Position numbers and translations under genes: made by a program. A DNA stretch of 64,000 nucleotides, taken from assembly GCA_964481775.1 (NCBI GenBank), contig CAYZUX010000001.1:1-64000 (forward strand), written 5' to 3'. The DNA is from OLB16 sp964481775 (GTDB lineage Bacteria > Hinthialibacterota > Hinthialibacteria > OLB16). The notes under the pieces are model-generated. The model did no database searches. It was not told where the DNA came from and saw only the letters and a list, made by a program, of their open reading frames with translations. The first letter of the stretch is position 1, and each line of letters starts with the position of its first letter. This document shows, one piece after another, positions 28,201 through 35,902 of the stretch.

Positions 28201-28515
28201 GTTATCACAGTGAATCCTCAAGGAACAATGACTCGTTTTTGGGCCAGGAATGTTACCTCCTTCTGCAAATATCAGGAAAATGGAGAAATTATATTCCAGG
28301 TCAATTCAGATAAGCCGGCCAGTATTGCACTCCATTGGAGGAGTTCTGTTCTCGAAATTGAATCGAATCTCGATGATGAGCTGAACCTTGTCATGAAGCC
28401 TGTTGAAAAACCATTGAGTGTGACTCTCAACGGAAGAGATCACTCGTTTTATTTTAATTCTGAGCTAAACAGTCTGTCAGTCTATAAAGCAAAAAAGGGG
28501 AATCGAAATGACTAA
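25261..28515 (+). CDS. Exported heparinase II/III-like polysaccharide lyase
   Basis: 1084 residues, signal peptide 1-22 (IIIIAVLAGFLCRPLSV). A beta-sandwich carbohydrate-binding-like region (about 30-200, IRDDFETGEKSAWETYPFF) precedes a second beta domain and then the (alpha/alpha) toroid (about 340-680, starting HPRLLFTNEDVKKRKDL, the DUF4962-like opening of heparinase II/III proteins). The C-terminal beta-sandwich begins with the family block GPHSNHHHLDQGNFLLRYG near 720-736, with AVAHNTVLVG further on; the His and Tyr residues there are expected in catalysis or metal binding. It would cleave uronate-containing polysaccharides by beta-elimination. Its stop overlaps the next ATG by 8 bp (translational coupling). 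Confidence 0.85.
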   Translation: MRLNIIIIAVLAGFLCRPLSVTPQSLEMISCEIRDDFETGEKSAWETYPFFQDMGFNPTLSCTGEPARHGRFSLSQTFQPTDTDYPTDLNRVGVIKRICITTSDVTNIKFSFFVQSDRRPKCLDVILCSDEGDRFTKSIANPLVNEWIDIEIPLRNFLNGNIALGPNTGIEAIVIVAEFGVVSPDKSYSLNLDSISMIGKRQRRLIPVFPEGTWLEHFQRTVLHRHFHPREEISVSTRAEEMGNNNALKSVHCMVINPDGNIPAREIECFDNGTHGDQSGGDGIWSCHGIYRLGKTDPPGRWQIRLEGRTAEDLIIESTFDFLVPSCTFSPDLHPRLLFTNEDVKKRKDLQQNYQLLKQLYDEAVDKTKKELEGESISYHPEYSGVNSEYLGGGLFSPSWDQFERWINGLNASIPAMDCALLYSLTGDQAMGQRGKEFLLHVCGFRTWNHPWMKSRGIHMYYPVGYTAYRTAVAYDLLYPLMDNEERQLVREALLNKVIIPAYKGEVLDNHIPSNISNHLGVSCTGVLLALIALLGEDPENPYMEPYLSGILSKLEAHIDAAYLPDGSYAEPNSYFHMDAEMTVKAMACLLKNFCIDWTGKKGIGDAWQYSIYTSTPSGEECLDMGDGYDFWKDNGIKPLIWASCQMNNGIAWDRYLWTRGPDINKRLVADFFDYLWAPLDLEAVPVNHLPPSKWFWAKGFACFRGGWGSDDLLLLFKAGPHSNHHHLDQGNFLLRYGNENLLVEGGYADYYTNGYYHSFYEQAVAHNTVLVGNYPESQGVSDLRNQVKALDRYPQILDCFTGCIVDALESELSSVYKGRMNKFRRSIIFLKPDYLVLFDNITANQPESIQWLFHAANKDYIHAGSKTCLIRQPRASLRMEILEPVGCKASVKDHPDSEKGILWLSTTESVESTKFLSALIPSKEKNSKEHDKWVVSKVNCSGWSGIRVQRGDLLDEVYFREECNQGEMLPNYKTDSDRYVITVNPQGTMTRFWARNVTSFCKYQENGEIIFQVNSDKPASIALHWRSSVLEIESNLDDELNLVMKPVEKPLSVTLNGRDHSFYFNSELNSLSVYKAKKGNRND

Positions 28516-30313
28516 GCCTCGTTTTTTCCTTAATACTGGAAGGGTCCGGAACATCACGGGGGTGATAGGATTTATTTGCAATCGGCCCTTACTGGTTTTC
28601 CAAATTATGCTCTGCGTGGTCGTACCAGGTGGTGCCTTCGAGACACCAGACTCAATGGGACAAAATACGGATTTACCAACTGGAATGATCGCCCATTGGG
28701 ACTTTGATAGAGACTATAATGATTCATCGGGAAACAACCTCCATGCAATACCCCATGGAACAGAGATTGAAAATACCACCCCGCCTGGAACTGAGGGTGC
28801 ATCTGTAGTTTTTGACGGGCGTATGGCATGGTTAGAGGTACAGGATCACCCATTGTTGAACATGGGGACTGATGACTTCAGTATTGTGGGTTGGTACTTT
28901 GTCTCAAAACAGGGGAATGACTTGCCAGGTGATCTCATCAGCAAATATGATCCTGAGACCAGGACCGGTTTTCAGATAGGTATCCAACACTCACCGGGGA
29001 TTACCACCTCTCAATCCAACACACGTAACCTGTTCTTTGGAATCAACTCGGGGAAGCCTGACCAAGGGTGGAAGGATTGTGGACGGCCAGGAAAAAATCT
29101 CCTCGTCTATGCGTTGTGTGTTTGGGAAGGAAATCTCTATGCGGGAACATATGAGGAAGGAGAGAATGAAGCTGGAAGTGTCTACCGGTATGCCGACGAT
29201 GGAAATTGGGTATTCTGTGGAAGTCCGGATATCTGCAATTCTGTCACCTCTCTTTGTGTGTTCAACGGGGACCTTTATGCCGCTGTATCTGACTATGATG
29301 CATCTGGGTCAAAACTTGACAGGTCTCCTAACAGAAATCCTGGGGGAAAAGTTTACCGATATAAGGGTGGAACCGAGTGGATTGACTGTGGACGATTAGG
29401 AGATGCCCCCTATATTTTTGGGATGGTCGAATTTGAGGGGAGTCTCTATGCCACCCTCCTGCGTGCCCCCAATCCAACGGGGGAAATGAAGGACCTTGGG
29501 CTTTATCGTTACGAGGGTGAACAGAAGTGGATCTATTGTGGACATCCAGGTGGAAGGGTGTGCGCTCTCACACCGTTCAATGGCCATCTCTATGCGACTG
29601 GTTATGATGGGGGAAATCTGGGTGGCGTTTTCCGCTACGAGGGGGACCAGAGGTGGACGAATTGTGGTGTTCCGGGCAGGACTACACAAACTTATTCCTT
29701 TGCCTTTCTGGCTGGAAGAATGTATGTGGGGACATGGCCAGAGGGAAAGGTCTATCGGTATGAGCAGGATGGTGAATGGACTGATTGCGGACAGCTCGGT
29801 GAGGAACAGGAGGTCATGGGGATGTCCTTGTACAACGGTCATCTATATGCGGGAACCCTTCCACTGGCACAGGTATACCGATATATGGGAGGGACAACAT
29901 GGGATCTGAGTGCGCGCCTTGATCTTACACCGGAGGTGATGTACCGCCGGGCCTGGTCAATGGCTGTCTTTCAAGGGGAGCTCTTTTGTGGTGTCCTGCC
30001 GTCTGGCCATGTGCATTCGCTGGAATCCGGTAAAATGGTTACATACGATCGGGATCTTGGAACAGGTTGGAGACACATAGCCGCCATCAGAGAAGGAACA
30101 CGACTCTCCCTCTTTGTGGATGGCAAAAGGGCTGTTGAGTCTACTTCCTTTCATCCATTGGATTTCGATTTGAGTAATAGGCAACCTCTGAAAATTGGTT
30201 TTGGCCGCAATGAATATTTTAATGGAAATATCGCCGATCTTCAGATCTATCGACACGCTCTTTGCGAAAAGGAGGTTGATGCCCTTTATCATCAAAAACC
30301 TGGAAGGCAATGA
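28508..30313 (+). CDS. Exported LamG protein interrupted by a W-x-x-C-G propeller
   Basis: 601 residues. The N-terminus carries a hydrophobic export segment (about 25-42). Residues about 59-185 are the first half of a LamG / concanavalin-A-like domain (IAHWDFDRDYNDSSGNNLHA ... DDFSIVGWYFV). Residues about 186-510 are a propeller with six W-x-x-C-G blade motifs (WKDCG, WVFCG, WIDCG, WIYCG, WTNCG, WTDCG) and a seventh degenerate one (WDLSA), each followed by an 'NG.LYAG...G.VYRY' strand pair. Residues about 520-595 complete the LamG domain (GWRHIAAIREGTRLSLFVDGK, FNGNIADLQIYRHAL). The propeller is therefore inserted in a loop of the LamG fold. Coupled to the heparinase gene, it may bind the same glycan. 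AAGGGG precedes the ATG. Confidence 0.8.
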   Translation: MTKPRFFLNTGRVRNITGVIGFICNRPLLVFQIMLCVVVPGGAFETPDSMGQNTDLPTGMIAHWDFDRDYNDSSGNNLHAIPHGTEIENTTPPGTEGASVVFDGRMAWLEVQDHPLLNMGTDDFSIVGWYFVSKQGNDLPGDLISKYDPETRTGFQIGIQHSPGITTSQSNTRNLFFGINSGKPDQGWKDCGRPGKNLLVYALCVWEGNLYAGTYEEGENEAGSVYRYADDGNWVFCGSPDICNSVTSLCVFNGDLYAAVSDYDASGSKLDRSPNRNPGGKVYRYKGGTEWIDCGRLGDAPYIFGMVEFEGSLYATLLRAPNPTGEMKDLGLYRYEGEQKWIYCGHPGGRVCALTPFNGHLYATGYDGGNLGGVFRYEGDQRWTNCGVPGRTTQTYSFAFLAGRMYVGTWPEGKVYRYEQDGEWTDCGQLGEEQEVMGMSLYNGHLYAGTLPLAQVYRYMGGTTWDLSARLDLTPEVMYRRAWSMAVFQGELFCGVLPSGHVHSLESGKMVTYDRDLGTGWRHIAAIREGTRLSLFVDGKRAVESTSFHPLDFDLSNRQPLKIGFGRNEYFNGNIADLQIYRHALCEKEVDALYHQKPGRQ

Positions 30314-30368
30314 AACCGCGATTGTGATCAGCTGATAGACACAGGTGCTTCCAAAAAATAGAACTCAT

Positions 30369-31262
30369 TTATTTTCCGGATGGTGGCTTTCCGGATGAAC
30401 TGGACTTGGACGCCTTATGGGATTCCTCGAACCCAAAAAATCGTAACGAAATGGAGGTGGTAACTTCCATCAGGTCCACGGCGATTGCCTGGATGAGGCT
30501 GTAGGTCATGCGTGAGGTGGGACCTGTGACACTCAATGAAGCCATTGGTTCACCCTGACTTCCCCGGATTGCCGCAGCAACACAGCGAACACCAATAATG
30601 TTTTCCTCATCATCCACCGCATACCCGACTTCCTTAACACGCTTAAGCTCATCGGTAAACCGCTTCTTGGGAACCAATGTATTTGGGGTCAACCTTCGAA
30701 AATTCAGCTTCGCAAGGATTTCCCGTTGCTGTTCATCACTCAACAAGGCCAGGAAGGCCTTTCCGGCCGCGGAGCTATAAACCGCTTCCCTACGGTCAGT
30801 AAGATGAGAGACACGTAACGGATGAGTCCCCTCGAGAGTCTTGAGGGTCACATACTCACCACGATCCAGTCTGATGAGGTTCACATTCTCACCATACTTG
30901 TCTCGGAGCCGCTCCATTTCAGGTAGACAAAACCGGATGATGTCCTGTCTTTTCTCGGTAATACGTCCAAGCTCAATGAACTTGGCGCCCAATTCATAAC
31001 GATTTGTCAATTCGTCTTTACGTATGTATCCGAGATATTCAAGAGAAGACAGGATTCGGTAGATAGAAATGCGGGGGATGTCAGGATTCCGTTGAATCAG
31101 ATCCGAGTATGTGACCCCTTCCGGCCATTCCCGGAATCCTTCAAGAATCTGGAATGTCTTCATGATCATCGGAACAATGTTTTTCCTCAGTGTCGCATCC
31201 TGTCCCATATGTGTATCCCTTCCCGCAACCTCTTGAACCACACCAGTCCGTCCGATAATCAT
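30369..31262 (-). CDS. IclR family transcriptional regulator
   Basis: 297 residues. Residues about 30-100 form the winged HTH (MIMKTFQILEGFREWPEGVTYSDL, ISIYRILSSLEYLGYIRKD), followed by the IclR effector domain (about 110-275; RGEYVTLKTLEGTHPLRVS, AGKAFLALL, VGYAVDDEENIIGVRCVAAAI, SLSVTGPTSRM). A serine/lysine-rich tail of about 20 residues follows. It is transcribed divergently from the operon at 31458-38409. A palindrome TGAAA-N7-TTTCA at 31361-31377, lying within that operon's promoter, is a plausible binding site. The effector is probably a small carboxylic acid or amino acid derivative metabolised by the operon. Confidence 0.93.
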   Translation of the reverse strand: MIIGRTGVVQEVAGRDTHMGQDATLRKNIVPMIMKTFQILEGFREWPEGVTYSDLIQRNPDIPRISIYRILSSLEYLGYIRKDELTNRYELGAKFIELGRITEKRQDIIRFCLPEMERLRDKYGENVNLIRLDRGEYVTLKTLEGTHPLRVSHLTDRREAVYSSAAGKAFLALLSDEQQREILAKLNFRRLTPNTLVPKKRFTDELKRVKEVGYAVDDEENIIGVRCVAAAIRGSQGEPMASLSVTGPTSRMTYSLIQAIAVDLMEVTTSISLRFFGFEESHKASKSSSSGKPPSGK

Positions 31263-31359
31263 GCTGATCTGAACGGAATGAAAGTGTTACTATGCTCCGA
31301 AGATTCCAGGGAATCAATCACGTTTATCGGTGTAGCGTGGATAGATTACTGCTTCATTA

Positions 31360-31388
31360 TTGAAAAATGAAGTTTCATATGCTAAAAT
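31360..31388 (+). promoter_or_regulatory. Promoter with embedded palindrome (candidate IclR operator)
   Basis: TTGAAA at 31360-31365 and TAAAAT at 31383-31388 are 17 bp apart and sit 70 bp before the dehydrogenase gene. TGAAA (31361-31365) and TTTCA (31373-31377) form a palindrome with a 7-bp centre that overlaps the -35 box and spacer, so a dimer bound there would block RNA polymerase. IclR-family boxes are often short palindromes of this size. Assignment to the neighbouring IclR is by position. Confidence 0.5.
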
Positions 31389-31457
31389 AGCCTTCTTTAG
31401 TGCAGGATCTCCCGGGAATGGGAAAAGGATCCATGTGAAAGGAACCTGGCGATCTCC

Positions 31458-32456
31458 ATGAAAGTTGTTGTGACGGATTTTATCGAAACAGACCTGGAGT
31501 GGGAAGCAGAACGGTTCCGTCAGGAGAGTATCGAATTCAAGGCTTTTCAACTGAAGTACGCCTCCGAATTGGAACTGGCGGCGGCTGCAGAGGATGCCGA
31601 TGTGGTGATCGTCAACATGGCTCCCATCACCAGCAGGGTCATTGATGGTTGGCAAAAATGCCGTCTGGTGATCCGTCACGGTATCGGATTTGACAATGTG
31701 GACATTGAGGCACTTGGGAGTCGTGGTATTCCCCTTGTGAATATGCCCGATTATTGCACCGAAGAAGTGGCGGAGCAGGCGATTGCCCTGATCCTTGCCT
31801 GCGGACGGAAGATTTTTTCAAGCCGGCGAATTCTCGATAGCTCAGTCAGTCAAGGTTGCTGGAATTTTAACCATATCCATCCAATTCACCGTTTATGTGG
31901 ACAGACCCTTGGGATCATTGGATGCGGTCGAATTGGAAGCCGAGTGTACAGGAAACTCTCCTCCTTTGGATATGAATTCGCAATCTGCGATCCTTATCTG
32001 AGCTCCAGGCGGAAAGCCCATTTGGGTATAGAAACCGAATCACTGGATTCAGTTCTGGCACGATCTGACTTTGTGACACTTCATACGCCTCTGAATCATG
32101 AAACTGAACACCTTATCAACGAACAAACTCTCTCACTGATGAAACCCACGGCTTACCTGATCAACACAGCTCGTGCAGGCCTGGTGGACCAGAATGCATT
32201 GGTTTCAGCTCTAAGGAACAGGAGGATCGCTGGAGCCGGACTGGATGTATTTCTTTCAGAACCACCCGATCCGGAAGATCCTCTCCTGAGCATGGATAAT
32301 GTCGTTCTTACTCCTCATCTGTCCTGGTGCTCGCTTGAGGCCGAGAGACTGATCAGGGAGAAAATTGTAGCGCAAGTCCTCCGCTTCCGGGATGGAGAAC
32401 CTCCTGAAAATGTGGTTAATGAAGATTACCTCAAAGCAATTGAAGCATCCCTATGA
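31458..32456 (+). CDS. D-isomer specific 2-hydroxyacid dehydrogenase
   Basis: 332 residues. It has the two-part fold of the family: a catalytic domain at both ends and an NAD-binding domain in the middle, with GxGxxG at about 152-160 (LGIIGCGRIGSRVYRKL), the arginine in LINTARAGLVD, the E in DVFLSEPPDPEDP and the histidine in LTPHLSWCS, which make the catalytic R-E-H set. The D-2-hydroxyacid / C-terminal-binding-protein branch is likely. It reduces 2-oxoacids or oxidises 2-hydroxyacids with NAD. It is the first gene of the operon and overlaps the aminotransferase by 4 bp (ATGA). Substrate not determinable. Confidence 0.92.
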   Translation: MKVVVTDFIETDLEWEAERFRQESIEFKAFQLKYASELELAAAAEDADVVIVNMAPITSRVIDGWQKCRLVIRHGIGFDNVDIEALGSRGIPLVNMPDYCTEEVAEQAIALILACGRKIFSSRRILDSSVSQGCWNFNHIHPIHRLCGQTLGIIGCGRIGSRVYRKLSSFGYEFAICDPYLSSRRKAHLGIETESLDSVLARSDFVTLHTPLNHETEHLINEQTLSLMKPTAYLINTARAGLVDQNALVSALRNRRIAGAGLDVFLSEPPDPEDPLLSMDNVVLTPHLSWCSLEAERLIREKIVAQVLRFRDGEPPENVVNEDYLKAIEASL

Positions 32457-33769
32457 CCACATTTCCCCCTGCCTTCCAGAGACTTGCCATACCCGGGCCA
32501 GAATCGGAGAAGCTCTTGCGTCTCTGGGAACGCTACGAAACCCAGACCACCACATACCAGGCTCCGATTGTGTGGCAACGTGCCTCCGGGGTGACCGTCT
32601 GGGATGTTGATGGACGGGAGTACATCGACTGGACATCAGGAGTTCTTGTCACCAATGTGGGGCATTGCCATCCCAAGTTGGTCGATGCGGTTTGTCATGC
32701 TGTCGGCCAGTTGATGAACAGCTATGATTTTCCGACACCTGCTCGCATCGAGCTGGCTCGCCGAATGGTTGAGATTACTCCCCCGCACCTCGACCGTTGT
32801 TTTTTCCTGACCACTGGAAGCGAGGTGGTCGAGGCAGCCTTGAGAGTGGCCAAACGTTTTACGGACCGATTCGAGATCGTGTCATTCTATGGTGGTTTTC
32901 ACGGACGAACCTATGGTGCCCTTTCGGCGGGTGGGCTTTCCGGTCCCAAGAAGCAATACGGCCCGATTGCTCCCGGGATAATTCATGTCCCCTTCCCTTA
33001 TCTCTACAGGAGTGAGCTCGAACCTGAATCATGTGTCGAATGGTGCCTTGAAATGTTGGAGCAACAGGTTCGTGCCGCAAGTACAGGTTCTCTGGCTGCC
33101 GTTCTGGTGGAGCCTTACCTCGGGGCTGCTGGATTCATCTTCCCTCCCAGGGGTTTTCTCAAACGGGTGGAGGAGTGGGCCCGGGAACGGAACATTCTTT
33201 TCATCCTTGATGAAGTCCAGTCTTCATTCGGAAGAACAGGGAAGATGTTTGCCCTGGAGTGGGATGATCTTCATCCGCATCTGCTCTGCCTGGCCAAGGG
33301 AATGGGAAGCGGCATTCCAACCTCCTGTCTCATGGCTGAGTCGAATGTCATGCGGAATATTGGGAAAGGGGAGATGAGCAGCACCTGTGGCGGCAATCCT
33401 GTCTCTTGTGCTGCAGCTCTGGCGGTTCTCCAGATCATCGAGGAGGAAAACCTGGTCGAAAACTCGCTTAAAATGGGTGAGAAGATGAAAGCACGTCTTC
33501 TTGAGATCCAGGCCAGGTCACCCTACCTGGGAGATGTACGAGGAAGTGGTCTTGTCCTGGGCCTGGAGATTGTCTGTAACAGGAAAACCAAGGAACCTGC
33601 TCCCGATCTGACACGCCGGCTGATTCACCACGCCGCGGAACGAGGTCTTCTAATTGGATCGGTTGGGATTTTTGGGAATGTCATCCGTGTCGCTCCTCCA
33701 TTGGTGATCAGTGAAGCGGATGTTCACCGTTCGTTGGACATTTTCGAAAGTGCGCTTCTCTCACTTTGA
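32453..33769 (+). CDS. Class III aminotransferase (PLP)
   Basis: 438 residues. Signature regions of the class III (ornithine/4-aminobutyrate type) family are VWDVDGREYIDWTSGVLVTNVGH, FFLTTGSEVVEAALRVAK (phosphate site), SFYGGFHGRTYGALS, ILDEVQSSFGRTGKMFA (D of the pyridine-N contact) and LAKGMGSGIP with the Schiff-base lysine near residue 281. The enzyme transfers an amino group from an omega- or alpha-amino compound. It could also be a dialkylglycine-decarboxylase-like member. It overlaps the dehydrogenase gene and is followed by the M20 hydrolase after 16 bp, suggesting release of an amine by deacylation, then deamination, then 2-oxoacid reduction. Confidence 0.92.
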   Translation: MTTFPPAFQRLAIPGPESEKLLRLWERYETQTTTYQAPIVWQRASGVTVWDVDGREYIDWTSGVLVTNVGHCHPKLVDAVCHAVGQLMNSYDFPTPARIELARRMVEITPPHLDRCFFLTTGSEVVEAALRVAKRFTDRFEIVSFYGGFHGRTYGALSAGGLSGPKKQYGPIAPGIIHVPFPYLYRSELEPESCVEWCLEMLEQQVRAASTGSLAAVLVEPYLGAAGFIFPPRGFLKRVEEWARERNILFILDEVQSSFGRTGKMFALEWDDLHPHLLCLAKGMGSGIPTSCLMAESNVMRNIGKGEMSSTCGGNPVSCAAALAVLQIIEEENLVENSLKMGEKMKARLLEIQARSPYLGDVRGSGLVLGLEIVCNRKTKEPAPDLTRRLIHHAAERGLLIGSVGIFGNVIRVAPPLVISEADVHRSLDIFESALLSL

Positions 33770-33785
33770 GGGACAGGGTGACCAG

Positions 33786-35033
33786 ATGATTTCAGACAAG
33801 GTTATTCGAACCATCGCCATCGAGGAAATGCCGCAAGCGATGAATTTCCTTCTTAACCTTATCCGGTTCGAATCACTCTCCGGAAAAGAGCAGGAAGCGA
33901 TTCGATATCTCGAAAGTGAGTTCTCTCCTCTCGTGGACCGGGTGGAACGAGTCGGATTCTCTTCCCATTTCCGTGATGATCCTGAATATTCTTCTCCACT
34001 GGATCATCTGGAGTATTCCGATCGATATAACCTTCGTTGTGTCTGGAATGACAAGGCGGCAGGGCCGACAGTCATCCTGAATGCGCATGTTGATGTGGTT
34101 CCCCCCAGCAAGGGACAGGCATCCCCATTCGCTCCCTACGTCAGAAATGGAACGCTGTATGGAAGAGGTGCCTGTGATGATAAAGGTCAGATTGCCTGCC
34201 TGTGGATGCTGATGCGAATCCTGAACCGGCTTGGGGAAGTTCCCAACCTGCGCCTCGTTATCCACCTGGTTGTCGAAGAGGAGAATGGAGGTAATGGAAC
34301 ACTGGGGATGGTCCGAGCTGGCGACATGGCAAATGCCGCCATTGTTATGGAGCCTACTTCGGGGAGAATTGCCACCTCTGTACGCGGTGCAGTCTGGTTT
34401 CGCATTACGACACATGGAATCTCCGGTCACAGTGGGCAGGCAGGTCACGGTGTCAATGCGCTCGATCTGGCAATTGATGCCAGGCAACAGATCGTGGGAT
34501 TCCACCAGAACCTTCTGAAGGAATCAGGGGGCATTCCTCTTTTCGACAGTTTTCAGAATCCCATGCCGTTGACATTCGGGAAGTTCCATGCAGGAACATG
34601 GCCATCAATGGTTCCCGACCTGGCCGTCCTGGAAGGTGTGATGGGATTCCTGCCCAATCGTAACCGGGATCAAGTCATGGCCGGGATCCGTTCCCTTCTG
34701 CAAAAGGAAGGAACACAGGCGCTTTCCAAGGGAGTGGAGATCGAGTTCATGTACCGGCATGATGGCCATGTAACCGATCCACAAGGACCGTTGGCTTCAT
34801 CTCTGGCATTGGGTATCCGTCATTCTGGCGGGTCACCCGAAATTGCGGCATTTCCCGCCTCTTGTGATTCTTGGTACTACAACAACCTCCTTCATATCCC
34901 AACGGTTGTATTCGGTGCCGGACATTTAGTTCATGCACATTCGGCTGAGGAACAGATCCGGATGGATGAAATCGAACGAGTCAGCATTCAGCTGGTTCAT
35001 TTTGCCCAGCTGTTTTCAACATTCTCTTCATGA
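33786..35033 (+). CDS. M20 family metallohydrolase (ArgE/DapE/ACY1 type)
   Basis: 415 residues from ATG 33786. The AGGG/GGGTGA site just before it and the lack of protein-like sequence in the preceding 25 codons support this start. Zinc ligand motifs are LNAHVDVVPP (H near residue 100), YGRGACDDKGQ (bridging D), VVEEENGGNGT (E-E, base and ligand), VMEPT and the late HLVHAHSAEEQI histidine. A dimerisation lid lies at about 190-310. The family removes N-acyl groups from amino acids or cleaves dipeptides in the cytoplasm. In this operon it would free the amine used by the class III aminotransferase. Confidence 0.9.
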   Translation: MISDKVIRTIAIEEMPQAMNFLLNLIRFESLSGKEQEAIRYLESEFSPLVDRVERVGFSSHFRDDPEYSSPLDHLEYSDRYNLRCVWNDKAAGPTVILNAHVDVVPPSKGQASPFAPYVRNGTLYGRGACDDKGQIACLWMLMRILNRLGEVPNLRLVIHLVVEEENGGNGTLGMVRAGDMANAAIVMEPTSGRIATSVRGAVWFRITTHGISGHSGQAGHGVNALDLAIDARQQIVGFHQNLLKESGGIPLFDSFQNPMPLTFGKFHAGTWPSMVPDLAVLEGVMGFLPNRNRDQVMAGIRSLLQKEGTQALSKGVEIEFMYRHDGHVTDPQGPLASSLALGIRHSGGSPEIAAFPASCDSWYYNNLLHIPTVVFGAGHLVHAHSAEEQIRMDEIERVSIQLVHFAQLFSTFSS

Positions 35034-35157
35034 GCTTGGGGGTAATACAGAAAATAGATGCAATATGGGGTTGAAAAAGGGTCCTATTTTATAATATTAT
35101 CATTTGCAATTTTAGTTTCATAAGAGAAACTACTTGTCTTTGGCAGGAGGTTCCAGG

Positions 35158-35844
35158 ATGGGATCGCTTCCAATGCGTGGCTCACCCGGAGAGCAGGCTC
35201 TCTTCGACACCATCAGCGCTTCATTGTATGCCGGTGCGCTTTCAGACATCCTGGATGAAATGGGATTTCGCAATCAGTCCATCCCTCCATGTTTACAGAT
35301 TCGCCCGCTTCATCCCGCGTCCGTGGCCATGGGGCGTGCGCTCACGCTCCTGAATGCCCGTGATACCCGCGAGGAGGATCCCTATGAACTCGCTATCCGT
35401 GCGATGGATGGGATGAAACCAGGGGAGCTGCTCGTTGCCTCCGGGACAGAGCTTCTTGAGACCGGAATCTTTGGGGAGCTTTCGGCGACTCGTGTTTCCA
35501 GGGCGGGAGGACGCGGGGCTTTGATCAATGGCTACTCAAGAGATGGCCGTAAAATTCTTGAAATGGGATTCCCGCTTTTCTGCCGGGGAATCTCACCCAT
35601 TGACACCACTGGCCGGGTGCGGGTTGTGGATATCAACTGTCCTGTCCAGATTGGTGGACTTACTGTTGTTCCTGGTCAGATTCTCTTCGCAGATTTGGAT
35701 GGAACGATTCTGATCCCGCCCGAGGCTGAAGCCGAAGTTCTCAATAAGGCGCTCGAACGGGCGGCGACTGAGACCAAGGTTCGCATGGAGTTACGAGAGG
35801 GTGCCACCATGGAAGAAGTTTGGAAAAAGTATCATGTGCTGTGA
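35158..35844 (+). CDS. RraA-like / HMG aldolase family protein
   Basis: 228 residues from ATG 35158, which has AGGAGG 7 nt upstream (35145-35150). The family core G-E-L-S-A-T..A.GGRGALINGYSRD (about 108-131) matches the RraA / 4-hydroxy-4-methyl-2-oxoglutarate aldolase pattern 'G...A..A...G..G.V.DG..RD', with N in place of the first D. GRALT near residue 60 and FADLDGTILIPPE near 185 are also typical. Members act as metal-dependent aldolases or oxaloacetate decarboxylases, or as RNase E inhibitors. In this catabolic operon an aldolase role on a hydroxy-oxoacid is more likely. Confidence 0.85.
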   Translation: MGSLPMRGSPGEQALFDTISASLYAGALSDILDEMGFRNQSIPPCLQIRPLHPASVAMGRALTLLNARDTREEDPYELAIRAMDGMKPGELLVASGTELLETGIFGELSATRVSRAGGRGALINGYSRDGRKILEMGFPLFCRGISPIDTTGRVRVVDINCPVQIGGLTVVPGQILFADLDGTILIPPEAEAEVLNKALERAATETKVRMELREGATMEEVWKKYHVL

Positions 35845-35902
35845 CACAAAATATGACCTGAATGAAAAAGGACTATTTGAAAAAGCAGAGGAGGAGACAA
35901 AG

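Noticed and set aside
35060..35105. TATAAT-like box upstream of the RraA-like gene
   Set aside because: No -35 box at acceptable distance (the TTGAAA is only 13 bp away), and the gene fits in the upstream operon.
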